Shown here piece by piece: positions 42,209-52,200 of a DNA stretch of 64,000 nucleotides (positions within the stretch are counted from its first letter, which is position 1; each line of letters begins with the position of its first letter). Both the position numbers and the translations under genes were made by a program. The DNA comes from Phytohabitans flavus (GTDB lineage: Bacteria > Actinomycetota > Actinomycetes > Mycobacteriales > Micromonosporaceae): NCBI RefSeq assembly GCF_011764545.1, contig NZ_AP022870.1:7632001-7696000 (forward strand), read 5' to 3'. The notes beneath the pieces are model-generated. The model did no database searches. It was given only the letters and a program-made list of their open reading frames with translations, and had not been told where the DNA came from.

Positions 42209-43291
42209 TCAGCTGAGGTGGATCGAACGCAGTCGGCCGACCTCCGCCATCCGCCGCTCAGCCAGGTGGTCCGCGGCTACGGCGGGCGGTACCCCGTCGG
42301 CGTCGGCGAGCCGCAGGATGTCCCTCGTGGTCTCGTAGATCCGGCTGGCCCGCAGCTTCGCCCGCTCGAAGTTGAAGCCCTCGATCTCGTCCGCCACCTG
42401 GATCACGCCGCCCGCGTTGACAACGTAGTCAGGCGCGTACAGCACGCCACGGTCGGCGAGCAGCTTTTCGATCCCGGGGTGGGCGAGCTGGTTGTTGGCC
42501 GCGCCGGCGACCACCTTCGCGCGCAGGATCGGCACCGTGTCGTCGTCGAGGGCACCGCCCAGCGCACACGGCGCATACACGTCGATGTCGGAGGTGATCA
42601 GCTCGGTCGTGTCGGCGACGATGTCGACCCGGGGGTGCAGCTGACGCACAAACGCGACAGCCGCCTCGTTGACGTCCGTGGCGACCACCTTGGCGCCATC
42701 GTCGAGCAGGTGGCGCACGAGCACCCTGCCCACCTTGCCCAGCCCGGCGACGCCGACGCGGCGCCCGGCGAGCGTGGGCGCGCCCCAGGTGTGCTCGGCG
42801 GCCGCGCGCATGCCCTGGAAGACGCCCCAGGCGGTGAGGATCGAGGAGTCGCCGGCGCCGCCGTGCTCGGCGCTGCGGCCGGTCACGTAGCGGGTCTCGC
42901 GGGCCACCACGTCCATGTCCGCCACGTACGTACCGACGTCGCAGGCGGTGTAGTAGCGGCCGCTGAGGGACTGCACGAAGCGGCCATACGCCCGCAGGAG
43001 TGGCTCGGTCTTGATGTGCTCCGGGTCGCCCCAGATGACCGCCTTGCCGCCGCCGTGGTCGAGCCCGGCGAGCGCGTTCTTGTACGCCATACCGCGGGAG
43101 AGGTCGAGCACGTCGCGGAGGGCGTCCTCTTCGCTCGCGTACGGGTAGAAGCGGGTGCCGCCGAGCGCGGGGCCGAGCGCGGTCGAGTAGATGCCGATGA
43201 TCGCCTTCAGGCCGCTCTTCTGGTCCTGGCAGAAGACGACCTGTTCGTGAGCGGCGGAGTCCTGGCCTTCGGTGCTGGTGAACACGTGCAT
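42209..43291 (-). CDS. vdh: Valine (branched-chain amino acid) dehydrogenase
   Basis: 360 residues. Glu/Leu/Phe/Val dehydrogenase family: GPALGGTRFYPYAS, the catalytic Lys in MAYKNALAGLDHGGGKAVI, and the NAD domain GVAGLGKVGRVLVRHL. C-terminal ANNQLAHPGIEKLL and DYVVNAGGVIQVADE are typical. It deaminates valine, leucine or isoleucine to the 2-oxoacid, feeding acyl-CoA precursors. Position next to bldC with one unknown gene between matches Streptomyces vdh. Confidence 0.94.
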   Translation of the reverse strand: MHVFTSTEGQDSAAHEQVVFCQDQKSGLKAIIGIYSTALGPALGGTRFYPYASEEDALRDVLDLSRGMAYKNALAGLDHGGGKAVIWGDPEHIKTEPLLRAYGRFVQSLSGRYYTACDVGTYVADMDVVARETRYVTGRSAEHGGAGDSSILTAWGVFQGMRAAAEHTWGAPTLAGRRVGVAGLGKVGRVLVRHLLDDGAKVVATDVNEAAVAFVRQLHPRVDIVADTTELITSDIDVYAPCALGGALDDDTVPILRAKVVAGAANNQLAHPGIEKLLADRGVLYAPDYVVNAGGVIQVADEIEGFNFERAKLRASRIYETTRDILRLADADGVPPAVAADHLAERRMAEVGRLRSIHLS

Positions 43292-43461
43292 GGGTTGCCT
43301 CCGGGCAGTCGTTGTGACCCTTTTGGGGTACGGGCGACTTGAACGACCGGCAGGGGGTCGCCGGCCTGAGCTGAGCCTAATGCGGGTGCCCCGGTGTGGC
43401 GGTACCGCCAGATTGGTGACGGCAACGTTGTCGGCGTACTTTTTCGTGGGAGGATCGCGCC

Positions 43462-44300
43462 GTGCCGTCGCTGTTCGCTTCGTATTTGCGGGTCTATGAG
43501 CCGTTGACCGCCTTCGACCGCGATCGTCAGATGTTCTGGCGGCGGTACGTCCGGGAGGGTCGCGCGGTGGCGCCCCTCGAGGGCCGGGCCGCCAGCGCAC
43601 CGCGGTCCTCGAGGCGCTCGGCGCCGGCTGGACCCGGCTGCCCGACCTGCCCGATGAGGCGTACGTCCTGGAGGCCGACGACACGTTGCTGGTCTGTCCC
43701 TGGAATCTGCGCGTCCGGGTCGCTGAGGCGGCGCTGAGCGCCCGGGACGGGGTGCCCTCGGTGCTGGCCGACGCGTTCGTGCCGCCGATCCTCGCGGGCC
43801 AGGCGAAGGCGATCGTCGAAGACTGGCGCAGCGGCGCTCGGGTGCTTGAGCACGGGGTGCCGCGGGTGCACGAGCAGATCGCGACGTGGGGCGTGCCGCT
43901 GCGGTGGTTCGTCTTCGTCGACGCGGAGGAGCGCGAGCTTGTTACGCGGCGTGGGCGGCGGGCGTTGCGCTACCGCACCGAGATCTCCAAGGCGCGGCGG
44001 CGGGCGCACCGGGGTGTATCTGTGCTCCGCAAGTCGGTGGGGGACGCACCGATCACCGAGGCGGTGGAGGAAGGCGCGCGTTGGTTGGAAGAGTTCCACC
44101 CTCGGTCCGTGGTGGAGCTCGACTACGGCGGTCTTGTCGACCTTCTGTCGGACGAGGTGCTGGAAGCGGACGATTCGCCCAAACTTGTCGCCGCAGGGTT
44201 GGCTGGACTCTCTCGCGGGGACGCTGACGCAGCGACCGAGGCCTACGAAAAGCTGGTGTCAAGGTGGCGCGCAGTACAGTTACTGGAACGGTGCAATTAA
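43462..44300 (+). CDS. Conserved actinobacterial protein of unknown function upstream of bldC (frameshift)
   Basis: 279 residues after correction, GTG start. The N-terminal part (LFASYLRVYEPLTAFDRDRQMFWRRYVREGR) and the C-terminal part (FVFVDAEERELVTRRGRRALRYRTEISKARRRAHRGVSVL, then SVVELDYGGLVDLLSDEVL) look well conserved, but I cannot assign a domain. No signal peptide. The frame shifts in GGG at 43581-43583; one added G gives EGPGRQRTAVLEALGAGWTRL. The gene order vdh-this-bldC is the one I recall from Streptomyces (SCO4089-4090-4091). Confidence 0.8.
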
Positions 44301-44556
44301 GGCCGATTTCAGCCCAGTGGGCGCGCTCCCAGAGGCCGGACGCAGGTAGTTGGCTAGTCACGAAGGGTGACAGAGCGTCCACTAAAGACGGTTTCTGGCG
44401 TATAAAATCACCATAAATCGGTCATTGCTCATCCGTCCATCCAGGGACGTTAGGCCGTTCGGCCCATGTCGGACATCGGGGACTAGCCGGACCATGGGAG
44501 ACGCGTCGGCCGGCGGGACCCCGGCCGATGTCTATAGGTATGTGGAGGAGTGACCG
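44301..44556. promoter_or_regulatory. Long promoter region of bldC
   Basis: 256 bases without a gene. An A/T-rich island around TATAAAAT (44401-44408) stands out in this GC-rich DNA and is a -10 candidate. The ribosome site GGAGGAG lies eight to nine bases before the bldC start. Confidence 0.5.
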
Positions 44557-44766
44557 ATGGCATCGCGTACGCATGAACCAGAGCCGCTACTCACGCCGGC
44601 CGAGGTGGCGTCGATGTTCCGTGTTGACCCGAAGACCGTGACCCGGTGGGCGAAGGCGGGAAAGCTCAGTGCGATCCGGACTCTGGGTGGCCACCGGCGT
44701 TACCGCGAGTCAGAGGTTCGCGCCCTGCTGCAGGGGCAGATTCCCCAGCAGCGCCAGGGGGACTGA
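44557..44766 (+). CDS. bldC: Developmental regulator BldC
   Basis: 69 residues. LLTPAEVASMFRVDPKTVTRWAKAGKLSAIRTLGGHRRYRESEVRALL is almost identical to BldC of Streptomyces, a small MerR-like winged helix that binds DNA as head-to-tail oligomers on AT-rich direct repeats and sets the timing of sporulation. No effector domain, as expected for the family. Followed by two hairpins. Confidence 0.98.
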   Translation: MASRTHEPEPLLTPAEVASMFRVDPKTVTRWAKAGKLSAIRTLGGHRRYRESEVRALLQGQIPQQRQGD

Positions 44767-44799
44767 CGGACCGCTCTCCCAGTCGAAGCCTTTTGTGCG

Positions 44800-44835
44800 A
44801 GGGGCGGGACACCACACAGGTGTCCCGCCCCTCGA
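44800..44835. terminator. Hairpin terminator after bldC
   Basis: GAGGGGCGGGACACC / GGTGTCCCGCCCCTC arms with a short ACACA loop, followed by TTTT. Confidence 0.85.
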
Positions 44836-44847
44836 CTTTTGTGGGAA

Positions 44848-44911
44848 CTAGGGCCTATCTGGTGGGTCTTTGTGGGCCGCAGCCCCACAAGACCCACCAG
44901 ATAGGCCCTAG
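44848..44911. repeat. Long inverted repeat (64 nt) between bldC and ABC operon
   Basis: Outer arms of 23 bp begin CTAGGGCCTATCTGG and pair perfectly, with an inner 5-bp stem after one bulged base and a loop of about eight bases. It lies over the stop codon of the minus-strand ABC gene. It may act as a two-way terminator, but its length and exactness exceed the neighbouring terminators. Confidence 0.8.
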
Positions 44912-45651
44912 GCCAATGCGGGATCTGGGCTGGCCAGGGCGCCGTCGCGGAGCATGAGCACGCGATCGGCCATGTCGATGAGGCTGGCATCGTGGGTGGC
45001 CACCAGGGCGGTCATGCCGCGCGCCCGGACCAGCGCCCGAAGCAGGTCCATAATGGACCGTCCGGTCTCCGAGTCGAGCTGTCCGGTGGGCTCGTCGGCG
45101 ATGAGCAGCTGGGGATCGTTGGCCAGCGCCCGGGCGACCGCCACGCGCTGCTGCTGGCCGCCGGACAGCTCGTACGGCCGCTGCGCCGCGTGCGCTCCCA
45201 GCCCCACCATCTCCAGCAGCATCGCCACCCGCTCCTCGCGCTCGGCCGGCGGCACCTTGGCCAGCCGCAGCGGTACACCAACGTTTTCCGCCGCGGAGAG
45301 GATAGGTATAAGGCCGAACGACTGGAAAACGAACCCGATCGTGCCGCGCCGCAACAACAGCAGCTCCTGCTCGCCGGCCGCCGTGACGTCGTGCCCCGCC
45401 ACGTGCACGGTGCCGGAGGTCGGGCGGTCCAGCCCGCCGATGAGGTTGAGCAGCGTGGTCTTGCCGGCGCCGGAGCGGCCCCGGATCGCCACCAGCTCGC
45501 CCTTGCCGGCCGTGAAGCTCACGTCGCGTACGGCGTGCACCACCCGGCCGCCGCTGCCGTAGTCGCGGCTCACGCCCTCTACCTGGACGATCAGTGAACC
45601 GTTAAAGGTGGGAGCGGAGGCATCGCGCGATCCAGGTTGAAAAAAGTTCAT
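44908..45651 (-). CDS. ABC transporter ATP-binding protein (MacB/LolD type), gene 4 of operon
   Basis: 247 residues. Walker A GRSGAGKTTLL, Q-loop FVFQSFGLIP, signature LSGGQQQRVAVARAL, Walker B LLIADEPTG, H-loop ATHDASL. MacB/LolD-type ATPases power FtsX permeases that move substrates or peptides by a mechanical action on the outer face. The start overlaps the stop of the second ATPase gene (ATGA); the four genes form one operon. Confidence 0.94.
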   Translation of the reverse strand: MNFFQPGSRDASAPTFNGSLIVQVEGVSRDYGSGGRVVHAVRDVSFTAGKGELVAIRGRSGAGKTTLLNLIGGLDRPTSGTVHVAGHDVTAAGEQELLLLRRGTIGFVFQSFGLIPILSAAENVGVPLRLAKVPPAEREERVAMLLEMVGLGAHAAQRPYELSGGQQQRVAVARALANDPQLLIADEPTGQLDSETGRSIMDLLRALVRARGMTALVATHDASLIDMADRVLMLRDGALASPDPALA

Positions 45652-46601
45652 CCTTCACCATCCCCGCGGCGGACCTCGACGTGGTCGGGTTCGAGATTCA
45701 GCTTGACCCGCTCGCGCAGCGCCAGCGCGTCGACGAAGGCGGCCGGCAGCTGCATGCGGCCGGCCCGGTCGAGCAGTGCGTACTCCTCGGTCACCAGCTC
45801 GTGCGAGCCGTCGTCAGCCACCCGCGCCGAGCGGCGTACCTCCGAGGCGGTCCGCCCGTCGCGGATCGCGACCGTGCGGCGGACCTGGGCCGCCACCTGC
45901 GCGTCGTGGGTGACCACGACGATCGTGACGCCCAGCTCCGCGTTGATGGTGCGGAGCGCGCCGAAGACCTCCCCGGCGGTGGCCTCGTCGAGCTCGCCAG
46001 TGGGCTCGTCGGCGAAGAGCACCTCCGGGTCGTTGGCGACCGCCACGGCCACCGCGCACCGCTGCTGCTCGCCACCGCTCATCTGAGCCGGCCGGCGATC
46101 CGCGCAGTGCGCGACGCCGACCATCTCCAGCAGCTCCAGCGGGCGCGTGCCGGCACGGCGGCGGGCCAGGCGCATGGGCAGCTCGACGTTTTCTTTCGCG
46201 CTCAGATACGGGAGCAGGTTGCGCGCGGTCTGCTGCCACACGAAGCCGACCATGTGCCGCCGGTAGCGCAGCCGCCGCTTCGCCGACATCGTGAGCAGGT
46301 CGACGCCGGCCACTCGGGCGATCCCGGCGGTAGGCACGTCGAGGCCGGAGAGGATGTTGAGCAGGGTCGACTTGCCCGATCCGGAGGCGCCCACGATCGC
46401 GAGCAGCTCGCCGCGGTCGACCACGAGGTCGAGCCCCTGGAGCGCGACGACCTCGACGCCGTCGGTCTTGAAGATGCGCACCAGGCCGTCGCAGACTATG
46501 TGGCCGCGCAGCCGGTCGGTGCCACCCGCCCGCGCCGCGGCCCGCTCGGCCGCCCGCTGCTGTAGCTCTGCCAGGCTGGGCGTATCGGTCGTGGCCGTCA
46601 C
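45648..46601 (-). CDS. ABC transporter ATP-binding protein with C-terminal extension, gene 3 of operon
   Basis: 317 residues from GTG 46601. Walker A GASGSGKSTLL, signature MSGGEQQRCAVAVAV, Walker B VLFADEPTG, H-loop VTHDAQVA. It is about 80 residues longer than its neighbour; the tail (EYALLDRAGRMQLPAAFVDALALRERVKLNLEPDHVEVR) looks like an added regulatory domain. Two ATPases and two permeases point to a heterodimeric transporter. Confidence 0.92.
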   Translation of the reverse strand: MTATTDTPSLAELQQRAAERAAARAGGTDRLRGHIVCDGLVRIFKTDGVEVVALQGLDLVVDRGELLAIVGASGSGKSTLLNILSGLDVPTAGIARVAGVDLLTMSAKRRLRYRRHMVGFVWQQTARNLLPYLSAKENVELPMRLARRRAGTRPLELLEMVGVAHCADRRPAQMSGGEQQRCAVAVAVANDPEVLFADEPTGELDEATAGEVFGALRTINAELGVTIVVVTHDAQVAAQVRRTVAIRDGRTASEVRRSARVADDGSHELVTEEYALLDRAGRMQLPAAFVDALALRERVKLNLEPDHVEVRRGDGEG

Positions 46602-46659
46602 CGTGTCCCTCCGGTCACTCGCTCCGCATCGGCCCGAGGAGGCCGCCTCCGCCGCTCTT

Positions 46660-49296
46660 TCATGAGCCCTCCTCTCCCACGCGTAGCACCTCGCCGAGGC
46701 GCATCCGCCGGTTGACGACATTCTCGACGACCACCGCGGCGGCCAGGGCGGCCACCACGAGCACCAGCACCGCGCCGACCAGGAGCGGATCGAGCGCGGT
46801 ACGCACGGCCGCGCCGCTGGTGAAGTTCGACAGGCCCAGCGCCGGCGCGATGACCCGGGGGAGGAACACCCCCACCAGGCCGCCAGCCAGCACGGCGATG
46901 GTGACCAGGGGCACCAGCTCGTACACGAGCAGGCCGCGGCCCTGGCTGCCGGAGAGGCCGAGCGTGCGGAGGCGGGAGAGCACCTGGCCACGTATCCGGG
47001 CGCCGGCCAGCACGGTGAACCCGACCGCGAGCAGCGCCAGCGTGGTGGCGCCGACAGCCCCGGTGGTGAATGTGAAGCTGAGCACCTCGTTGGCGCCAGT
47101 CTCGTCGAGGGCCTGGCGACGGTCGGCCCAGGTGGTGACCGTGACCCCCTCGGCCGCCTCCGGCGCGCTCGCCGCGCGCAGCGCCTCCGCGCTCGCGTCG
47201 CCCGCGATCAGGAACAGGTCCGGCGCGATCACCGCGGGGTCGGGCAGCGCCTGTCGCGGCAGCACGATGAACCGCCCGGACGCCGCGGGCACGCCCGGGA
47301 ACGCGTCTGCCACCGCCGCGACGGTGAAGTCGTACAGGTGGCCGCGGATTGTCGCCACGCCGCCGGCGCCCGCCTCTGCGGCCACTTCGGGAGAGACCAG
47401 CGCGGGTACGGTGCCACCGCCGGGTCGGGCGTCGACCAGCGCGGGCGGTGGCGAGACCCCCACACCGCTGTCCGCGATCACCCGGGCGAGGGCAGCGGCG
47501 TCCACAAGGGCTACCTGCACCGTGCTGGTCGCGCCGTCCTCGGTCCGGTACGAGCTCGCGGGGTCGATGGTCACCGGCGCCACGGCGGTCACACCGGGCA
47601 CGGCGGCGACCCGGTCGGTGGTCTCCGACGGGAAGGCGTACCCGGACACCTGAGCGTCGGCCGGGATCTCCAGGTCCGTGGCGCGGTCCCGGGCCTCGCC
47701 GATCGAGGACATGACCACACCACTGAAGATTCCGGTGGCGATCGCGACCACAAGTACCGCCAGCGGGCCGATCGTGACCGGAGCGCCGCGACCGGCGCGG
47801 GCCAGGCCCAGGAAGGCGACCGCGCCGCGGGCCCGGGCGGCGAGCTTGCCAAGCTGGCCCAGCGGCCACGGGAAGACCCGCAGGGCGACGATCGCCGCGC
47901 CGACGGCGAGCAGCACCGGCACCGAGGCGAGGTACGGGTCGACGCTCCCGTCGGGGCTGAGCCCGCGCCGCCGCAGCAGGTACGCGCCGAGGACGGCGAC
48001 CAGCAGGAAGAACAGTTCCGCGGTGAGCCGGCGTACCGAGGGCCGGTGCCGCACGAGATCCTGGCGCCGTGCGGTGAACGACAGCCGTCGCTGGCTAAGC
48101 GCCGCGAGCACCGGGATCGCCAGCGTGGCCACCGAGCCCGCGCCCACGACCAGCCAGCCGGTGGCGGCCGGACGGCCGGGTACGTAGCTACCGGCGAGCC
48201 AGCCCGCGGCCGTGGCCAGCGGGAGTACCACCAGCGACTCGGCCAGCGTCCGCCCGCCGATCGCCGCGATCGTGCCACCCCGCGCCCGCAGTAGCGCGAA
48301 CTCCTCCCGCCGCCGCTCCACCGCCAGCGTGGCGGCGAGCGCGATCAGCCCGAGGAGCGTGGCGACAAGCCCGGCCTGCACGACCGCCAGCAGCGCCGAG
48401 ACCGCCCGTAGCTGCCCGTCGAACTGGACGAGCGTGGCATCGAGGCCGGCCGAGGCTGTCATACCCGGCGCGGGCGGGGTGCGCTTGACCTCGCTGAGCG
48501 CGGTCGTCACCGACGGGAGCAGGGCGCCGTCGATGCGGTTTTCGTCGATCCGGTAGCGCCACGAGAGGACGGGCGAGCCCAGCCTGGGGGCTGCCACGCC
48601 GAGGCCGGCGCCGTCGGTCACCGCCTGCGCGGCCGCCGGGGCATCCGGTATGCCTGGCAAGCCCGGGAACGGCACGAACGTGAGGCGGATCGTGTCCCAG
48701 GGGAGGGCGGTGGCGTCCTCCGGCTCGAAGACGCCCACGACGGCGAACCGCACCAGGCCGCCCTCCGGGCCCGTCTGCTGGTTCGGGGTGACCTCCAGGA
48801 CGGTGCCCACCTGCGCGCCGAGCTGCTCGGCCACCGGCGTGGACAGGGCCACCTCGACGATCGTGACGCCCGCGCTGTTCGCCGGCCAGCGGCCGCTCGT
48901 GAGGCGTACCCGCTCGGCCATCCCGGCCTGGGTGCGCAGGCCCAGGAAGGTACGCGGGCCGGACGGCGGAAACGTGATCCCCTCCAGCCCGGCGGTGAAC
49001 CATCCGTCGCTGACCAGGCCGGGCAGCGGCGCGGGCAGCCGGTCCCGGTGCGCCGGAATCGCGTCCACCGCGCCGCTCAGCGTGGGGTCGGCGTCGAGCG
49101 TTTCGGGACGCTGCTGGAGCGTGATGTCCCGGCCCGAGTACGGCAGGCGGGCCACGTCCTCGTGCAGCGCACGGTCGCTGAGGTCGTTGGCCAGCCGGGG
49201 CGCCGCCGTGATCAGCAGGGCGGCGACCAGGGCGAGAGCGGCGAGCAGCCCGAACTGCCCGGCGAAAACCCGTACCCGCCAGAGAACGCCGCTCAT
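46660..49296 (-). CDS. FtsX-like ABC permease, gene 2 of operon
   Basis: 878 residues from ATG 49296, overlapping the first permease gene by four bases. N-terminal helix, large extracellular domain (about residues 45-270), helix bundle (LLAVVQAGLVATLLGLIALAATLA, about 290), second extracellular domain (about 560-740) and a C-terminal FtsX helix group (TTLALLAVGFTVLAGARIRG...). This doubled FtsX arrangement is usual for MacB-like or lipoprotein/antibiotic exporters in Gram-positives. Substrate unknown. No binding protein gene is adjacent. Confidence 0.9.
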   Translation of the reverse strand: MSGVLWRVRVFAGQFGLLAALALVAALLITAAPRLANDLSDRALHEDVARLPYSGRDITLQQRPETLDADPTLSGAVDAIPAHRDRLPAPLPGLVSDGWFTAGLEGITFPPSGPRTFLGLRTQAGMAERVRLTSGRWPANSAGVTIVEVALSTPVAEQLGAQVGTVLEVTPNQQTGPEGGLVRFAVVGVFEPEDATALPWDTIRLTFVPFPGLPGIPDAPAAAQAVTDGAGLGVAAPRLGSPVLSWRYRIDENRIDGALLPSVTTALSEVKRTPPAPGMTASAGLDATLVQFDGQLRAVSALLAVVQAGLVATLLGLIALAATLAVERRREEFALLRARGGTIAAIGGRTLAESLVVLPLATAAGWLAGSYVPGRPAATGWLVVGAGSVATLAIPVLAALSQRRLSFTARRQDLVRHRPSVRRLTAELFFLLVAVLGAYLLRRRGLSPDGSVDPYLASVPVLLAVGAAIVALRVFPWPLGQLGKLAARARGAVAFLGLARAGRGAPVTIGPLAVLVVAIATGIFSGVVMSSIGEARDRATDLEIPADAQVSGYAFPSETTDRVAAVPGVTAVAPVTIDPASSYRTEDGATSTVQVALVDAAALARVIADSGVGVSPPPALVDARPGGGTVPALVSPEVAAEAGAGGVATIRGHLYDFTVAAVADAFPGVPAASGRFIVLPRQALPDPAVIAPDLFLIAGDASAEALRAASAPEAAEGVTVTTWADRRQALDETGANEVLSFTFTTGAVGATTLALLAVGFTVLAGARIRGQVLSRLRTLGLSGSQGRGLLVYELVPLVTIAVLAGGLVGVFLPRVIAPALGLSNFTSGAAVRTALDPLLVGAVLVLVVAALAAAVVVENVVNRRMRLGEVLRVGEEGS

Positions 49297-52200
49297 GCGT
49301 CCGCCCCGATCCGTAGCTGGGCCGCGATCATCCGTTGTCGGGCGGCGAGGGCCACCGACGCGCTGAGCACGAGCGTGAGCAGCAGAAGGCCGCCAGCGGT
49401 CGCGCCGACTGGCGACCACACGACGGTCAGCAGCGGCTCCGGCACCGGGCGCCCGGCCGCGGGCGTGAGGATGACGAGCGGCGCCATTGTCGCGGCCACG
49501 CCGATGCCGACCACGAGCCCGACGAGTACCCCCACGCCGGCGAGGAATGTCTGCTCGGCCACCAGCGAGCGCCCGAGCAGTCGCGGGCTCGCGCCGAGCG
49601 TGTGGAGCACGGCCAGCTCGCCGATCCGGCGGCGGGCGGTGGCCCGGATGTCGACGCCGATGCCCATCGCCGCGATGAGTACCGCGCCGAGGGCGGCGGC
49701 GAAGAGCGCGGCTCGGGCACCCACGCCGTACGGGTCACGGCCGGCCTCCTCCGCGGCGGCGCGCCGGTCCAGCACCTCGATGCCGGGGAGCGCGGCAGCG
49801 GCCGTGGCCGTCGCATGCGGATCAGGCCCGGTCGCGAGCCACCACTCCTGCGGCTGGCGCACCTCGCCGTACCCGTAGAAGGCCTCCGCGGCCAGCGAAG
49901 GTAGGTCGGCGAGCAGCGCGGCGGCGTCCTCCGTGCCGGGAACGGCCGAGACCGAACCGGCGATCCGGACGCCGACCTCGCCCTGCCCGAGCGACATGCG
50001 GGTCTCGTCGCCGTCGCCGATGCGCAGCGCGGAGAGCGCCGCCGGCGTGGCCACCACCGGCACCGGTGCGGCCTTGCGGGCCCGGGTTACGACAAGCGTG
50101 ACCGGCTGCGAGTAGCCCCACAGGCCGGCGTTCGGCAGGGTGTAGTCGACGGTCGCCTCGGCGCCGCTGGTGGCCTCGCCGCCGGCCCGGGTGCGTGCCT
50201 GCCACGGCCCGGCAGCGCCCAGGTCGACCGGAGCGTCCCCGGCCGTCAGCGACCGCACCCGCCAGCTGACCCGGAAACCGGCTGGCCCGCCGCTGCTGAC
50301 TAGGAAACCGGCCAGCCGTACCGGCTGGAGATCCGCCGGCAGGTCGACCGCGAAGCGCAGTGGGTGGCCGTTGCTGCTGCGGCCGAGCGGCACTCGTCGG
50401 TACCCGCCCGCCACCGCGAAGACCGCGTCGGTCTGCACCGGTGGCTCGGGGGGCGAGAAGAACTCGTCAGTCCAGCTGGCCACCTCGGTCTCCACCGCGC
50501 CGGAGATCCGCTGGGTCGTGGGCGGCAGGTCGACCACCGGCGCCTCGACGCGCGCATCGCTCAGCTTTGTGAAGAGGCCCTGTGGGGAGCCGCCGGCGAG
50601 GTCGTCCCGGAGCCGCACCACACCGTTCGCCTGGGCCGCATCCAGCGAGATCACCGAGGCGCTCTCGCCCTCTGCGCCCAGCCTTAGGCTGTCCCGCCAG
50701 GCCGGCAGTACCGTCTCCACGCCCGGCAGCGCGGCGACCTCGGCCGCCCGACCCTCGGGCGCGAACCGGGTCCCCTCGAGCAGGCGCAGGTCGGCGCCGA
50801 CCTGGTGGTCGGCCTGGTCCACTATGGAACGCTCGGAGGTGCCGGCCAGGCACCACGCGAGCGTGCTGACCGCGACGGCGAGCGCGAGCAGGAGCACCGG
50901 GCCGGCCTGCGGGCGCCGGCCGGCCTGCCACATGCCGAACATCGTGGCGTTCCACGGCTTGCGGTCGACCGCCCGCTCGGCGAGCCGGGTCAGCGGCGGC
51001 AGGGCACGCAGCGCGATCGCCGCGCCGGCCAGCACGCCGAGGGTGGGGCTCGCCGCGAGCAGTGGGTCGATGCCGAGGTTGCCACCGGCAAGCGGGGACG
51101 AGTACTGCCGCAGCTGGAACCAGCCGAGCACCGCAAGGCCCACCAGCGCGATGTCGAGGCTGGCCCGCTGGGCGGCGGCGCGGCGGGACGGCCGGGAGCG
51201 GCTGGCCATCTCTGCCGCGTACGTGTCGCCGCGGCGCAGCGCCGGGCCGAGCATCGCCAGTGCGCACCCGGCCGCGGCCAGCCCCGCCACCGCCCAGGTC
51301 AGCGCGTCGAAGCGCGGGGTCAGCCGGAGGGCGCCGGCGGCGAGCATAGGCACCCGGTCGACGTACCGGAGGATCTGGCTGGCCAATATCGGTGCGAGCA
51401 CCGCCGCGGGGAGGACGACCAGCGCGGCCTCGCGTGCGGCCAGGCCGGCGAGCTGTGCCCGGGCCGCGCCGCGCGCCCGCAGCAGCGCCGTCTCACCGCG
51501 GCGCTGCTCGGTCATCAGTACGGCGACGAGCACCAGCGCGTATCCGCCGAGCACCACCATCAGCAGCATCGGCGTGATGAGCGCCGAGCGGCCGACCAGG
51601 TCGGCCCGCTCCAGGCGTCCGGTGAGCTGGTCCAGTCGGGAGGTGACCAGGCCGGACGAGCCCAGCCCGATGTCGTCGGCCAGCGAGTCGACCGCCGCGG
51701 TGGTGGCCTGGCCGAGCCCGTCGAGCTCGGAGAGCGGGGCGCCGGCCAGGTCCGGCTCGATCAGCCAGGCGGCCGAGGCGCTGGCCGCGAAGCCGCTGAG
51801 GAAGTCGGCGCGGTCGACGACGAAGGGTCCATAAGTAGAGGACTGCGGCGCGGCGCCGTCGACGGCGTCTTGGGCGAGGCGCCAGTACGGTGCGTTCGGG
51901 TCGCGGGGCCGCCAGATGCCAGAAACCTCGATCTCCGAGGACTTGCGGCTCAGCCGGTCGTGGATGGCGACCCGCTCGCCCACCTCGAGGTGCAACGTCC
52001 GGGCGGCCGCCTCGCCGACGGCGGTACGCACGGGTGTGGCGCCCGGCTCCGGCCACGTGCCGCTCACCAGCTCGGCGTGCTCCCGCAGGCCCTCGAGGAA
52101 CGAGACCGACGCGAAGACCACGCCGTCCTTGTCCGGGCGGGCCTCACCGACGTCGCCGGTGAGCTGACGCCCGACCGCGTACCCGGCGGTGGACACGTGC

